Positions 7,201 to 7,709 of a stretch of DNA of 7,709 bases are shown in pieces (position 1 is the stretch's first letter; each line of letters opens with the position of its first letter). Source of the DNA: an uncultured Oscillospiraceae bacterium (GTDB taxonomy: Bacteria; Bacillota; Clostridia; Oscillospirales; Oscillospiraceae); the NCBI GenBank assembly GCA_900769835.1, contig CAAGIE010000086.1:1-7709 (forward strand), in the 5' to 3' direction. The position numbers were made by a program, and so were the translations under genes. The notes beneath the pieces were generated by a model. It made no database searches and was not told the origin of the DNA. It saw only the letters and a program-made list of their open reading frames with translations.

Positions 7201-7709
7201 TTCCAATTCGGATACCTTGTCACCAATACGCAGGAGGTTGTCCTCGGTGTGGGCCAGTTTGCGCTCGGTCTCTTCCTTGCGGTGGCGGTACTTGGAGATA
7301 CCTGCCGCCTCTTCGAAGATCTCACGACGATCCGCGCTCTTGAGAGAAAGGATCTCATCGATACGACCCTGACCGATATTGGAATAACCTTCTCTGCCCA
7401 GACCGGTATCCATGAACATCTCATGGATGTCACGCAGACGGGCAGACTGACGGTTGATGTAATACTCACTGTCGCCACTGCGGTAGTACCGACGGGTAAT
7501 CATCACTTCATCTGCATCATAAGGCAACGCTCTGTCTGTATTATCCAGGGTCAGCGTTGCTTCTGCAAAGCCCACTGCCGCACGCTTCTGGGTGCCGCCG
7601 AAGATCACGTCTTCCATTTTGGCGCCACGGAGGGTCTTGGTGCTCTGCTCGCCCATAACCCACAGAATTGCGTCGGAAATATTAGATTTACCGGAGACGT
7701 TGGGGCCCA
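4225..7709 (-). CDS. smc: Chromosome segregation protein SMC (N-terminus cut by right window edge)
   Basis: SMC ATPase, which with ScpA/ScpB forms the bacterial condensin that organises and segregates the chromosome. 1160 residues are visible; typical length is about 1180-1190, so about 30 N-terminal residues are missing. The frame is open to the edge, so the ATG at 7654-7656 is internal. Layout: Walker A at the very edge (7684-7707), then GEQSTKTLRGAKMEDVIFGG, a Q-loop region NIGQGRIDEIL, a long coiled-coil arm rich in Glu, Gln and Leu, the hinge (about 5797-6246, with ALGAAMQNIVVD, GGRATFLPL and NPGGSMTGG), the returning coiled coil, and the C-terminal head. The head has the ABC signature LSGGEKA (4510-4530), Walker B FCMLDEIDAALDD (start at 4458) and the switch histidine in THRRGTMEASDVLYGVTMQE (near 4339-4353). 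Oddity: Walker A reads GPNVSGKSN, with Val (7696-7698) where the family nearly always has Gly. Stop TAA lies 10 nt before ftsY. Confidence 0.98.
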   Translation of the reverse strand, partial: GPNVSGKSNISDAILWVMGEQSTKTLRGAKMEDVIFGGTQKRAAVGFAEATLTLDNTDRALPYDADEVMITRRYYRSGDSEYYINRQSARLRDIHEMFMDTGLGREGYSNIGQGRIDEILSLKSADRREIFEEAAGISKYRHRKEETERKLAHTEDNLLRIGDKVSELEMQLEPLHQQSEKAKKYLTLKEELQGVEVAVWLDRLEKLSADARKAEEDYTSAAFVLEQAKEELDSLYALSEQLSADMRTRNEGLENLRVTISMLDGAHQQIEGQIAVLRGNVQNDQDNIRRNEEDLQGQEDRASGIMSQMEQAQQRIAEIEQLLADKNTQMSGLQEQLNRMTAEAQGITRQFMELRSREVKLSSDMAVREADLRAVVSNMEQSGQRIGQLNEEITAGKDRVREADEKLTACRKELQKAQEEVTAAQNAISGYTLRQATRLKRRDELSEVVQKLRSQLESITAKTNVFRAMEKDYEGYHKSVRQVMQETKRGALRNVHAPLSQLIRTDDEYTVAIEIALGAAMQNIVVDNEQDAKAAIAYLKRTGGGRATFLPLSTVKGKKLQETGLDRCGGYVGIASELIQCEDRYRGVVENLLAKTVITENIDSAISMAKKYSNRFKIVTLDGQVMNPGGSMTGGSVSKDAGILSRANELERLVSQQKALEEKLNIQETDLQEAQRAADQVEFQLTAAREQLAEAEKQVLTLEGNVKQHEIWQQAVSEALASAERELESISQRNTGDGQQAAAIRGQIQVFQTQIKEIGESIAALEGSQLDADKAVEKITDTMNLLRQDSAALDAERNTARNHIADLRILQSAAEGDRNKKLEDIESIRADILRLEEEIRQQEARQAENAAETQKVRNQLTQALTDYADNEAKKSRTESDIQEKNKSILNMERACALLENKKGTAELEERTIIDKLWDSYELTPSTAVEKRGQIESVAAGTRLIAELKRKISALGTPNLGAIEEYARVNERYTYLTGQRDDVLTSKRELESIIRNITQEMTTIFVSEFAKINEHFGKVFEEMFGGGKGQLLLEDPEEPLTCGIEIRVQPPGKQVKTITLLSGGEKAFVAIALYFSILKVRPTPFCMLDEIDAALDDRNVERFSSYLRNLSQKTQFIVITHRRGTMEASDVLYGVTMQEQGISKLIRLDLNQMEQYLGISE

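Noticed and set aside
4600..7300. Repetitive-looking coding sequence rich in Glu, Gln and Leu codons
   Set aside because: This is the heptad-type composition of the two SMC coiled-coil arms, not a DNA repeat.
7654..7656. ATG taken as the start of smc
   Set aside because: The frame continues upstream to the window edge and encodes the Walker A loop and the DAILWV segment, which are essential parts of SMC. The true start is outside the window.
1..7709. Possible mobile element, CRISPR array, toxin-antitoxin, defence or biosynthetic system
   Set aside because: Every stretch is accounted for by seven conserved housekeeping genes. I saw no direct-repeat array, inverted terminal repeats, transposase, integrase or tRNA, and base and codon use look uniform throughout.

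Overview
This window looks like part of the chromosome of a low-to-moderate GC Firmicute, most likely a gut-type clostridium of the Oscillospirales (Ruminococcaceae/Oscillospiraceae). The base is the gene set (SMC, FtsY without a long acidic N-terminus, YqeK, RsfS), a NadD-YqeK fusion of the kind I associate with that group, strong AAGGAGG-type ribosome binding sites, and a base composition that looks by eye to be a little above 50% GC. The order-level assignment is inference; bacterial housekeeping identity is certain.

All seven genes lie on the minus strand, so transcription runs from the right edge to the left. In transcription order they are: smc (4225-7709, lacking about 30 N-terminal residues beyond the right edge), ftsY (3312-4214), rdgB/XTP pyrophosphatase (2707-3312), a YhbY-type RNA-binding protein with a long basic tail (2259-2720), a nadD-yqeK fusion (1047-2228, GTG start), rsfS (669-1031), and leuS (1-651, only the first 217 codons, cut by the left edge). 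Gaps are 30 nt or less and two junctions overlap. There is no room for a promoter or terminator between genes, and I see none, so the stretch reads as one polycistronic unit. No intergenic stretch exceeds 30 nt.

The genes do not form one pathway. They cover chromosome organisation (SMC), membrane-protein targeting (FtsY), nucleotide-pool cleaning (RdgB), ribosome assembly and silencing (YhbY, RsfS), NAD synthesis plus Ap4A turnover (NadD-YqeK), and leucine tRNA charging (LeuS). This is a growth-linked housekeeping cluster. It looks like an smc-ftsY block joined to the yqeI-nadD-yqeK-rsfS block known from Bacillus, followed by leuS.

I found no mobile element, CRISPR array, RNA gene, defence system or previously undescribed system. 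The points most worth a second look are a valine in place of the usual glycine in the SMC Walker A loop, the NadD-YqeK fusion with a very short linker and a remnant internal ATG, and the basic extension on YhbY.
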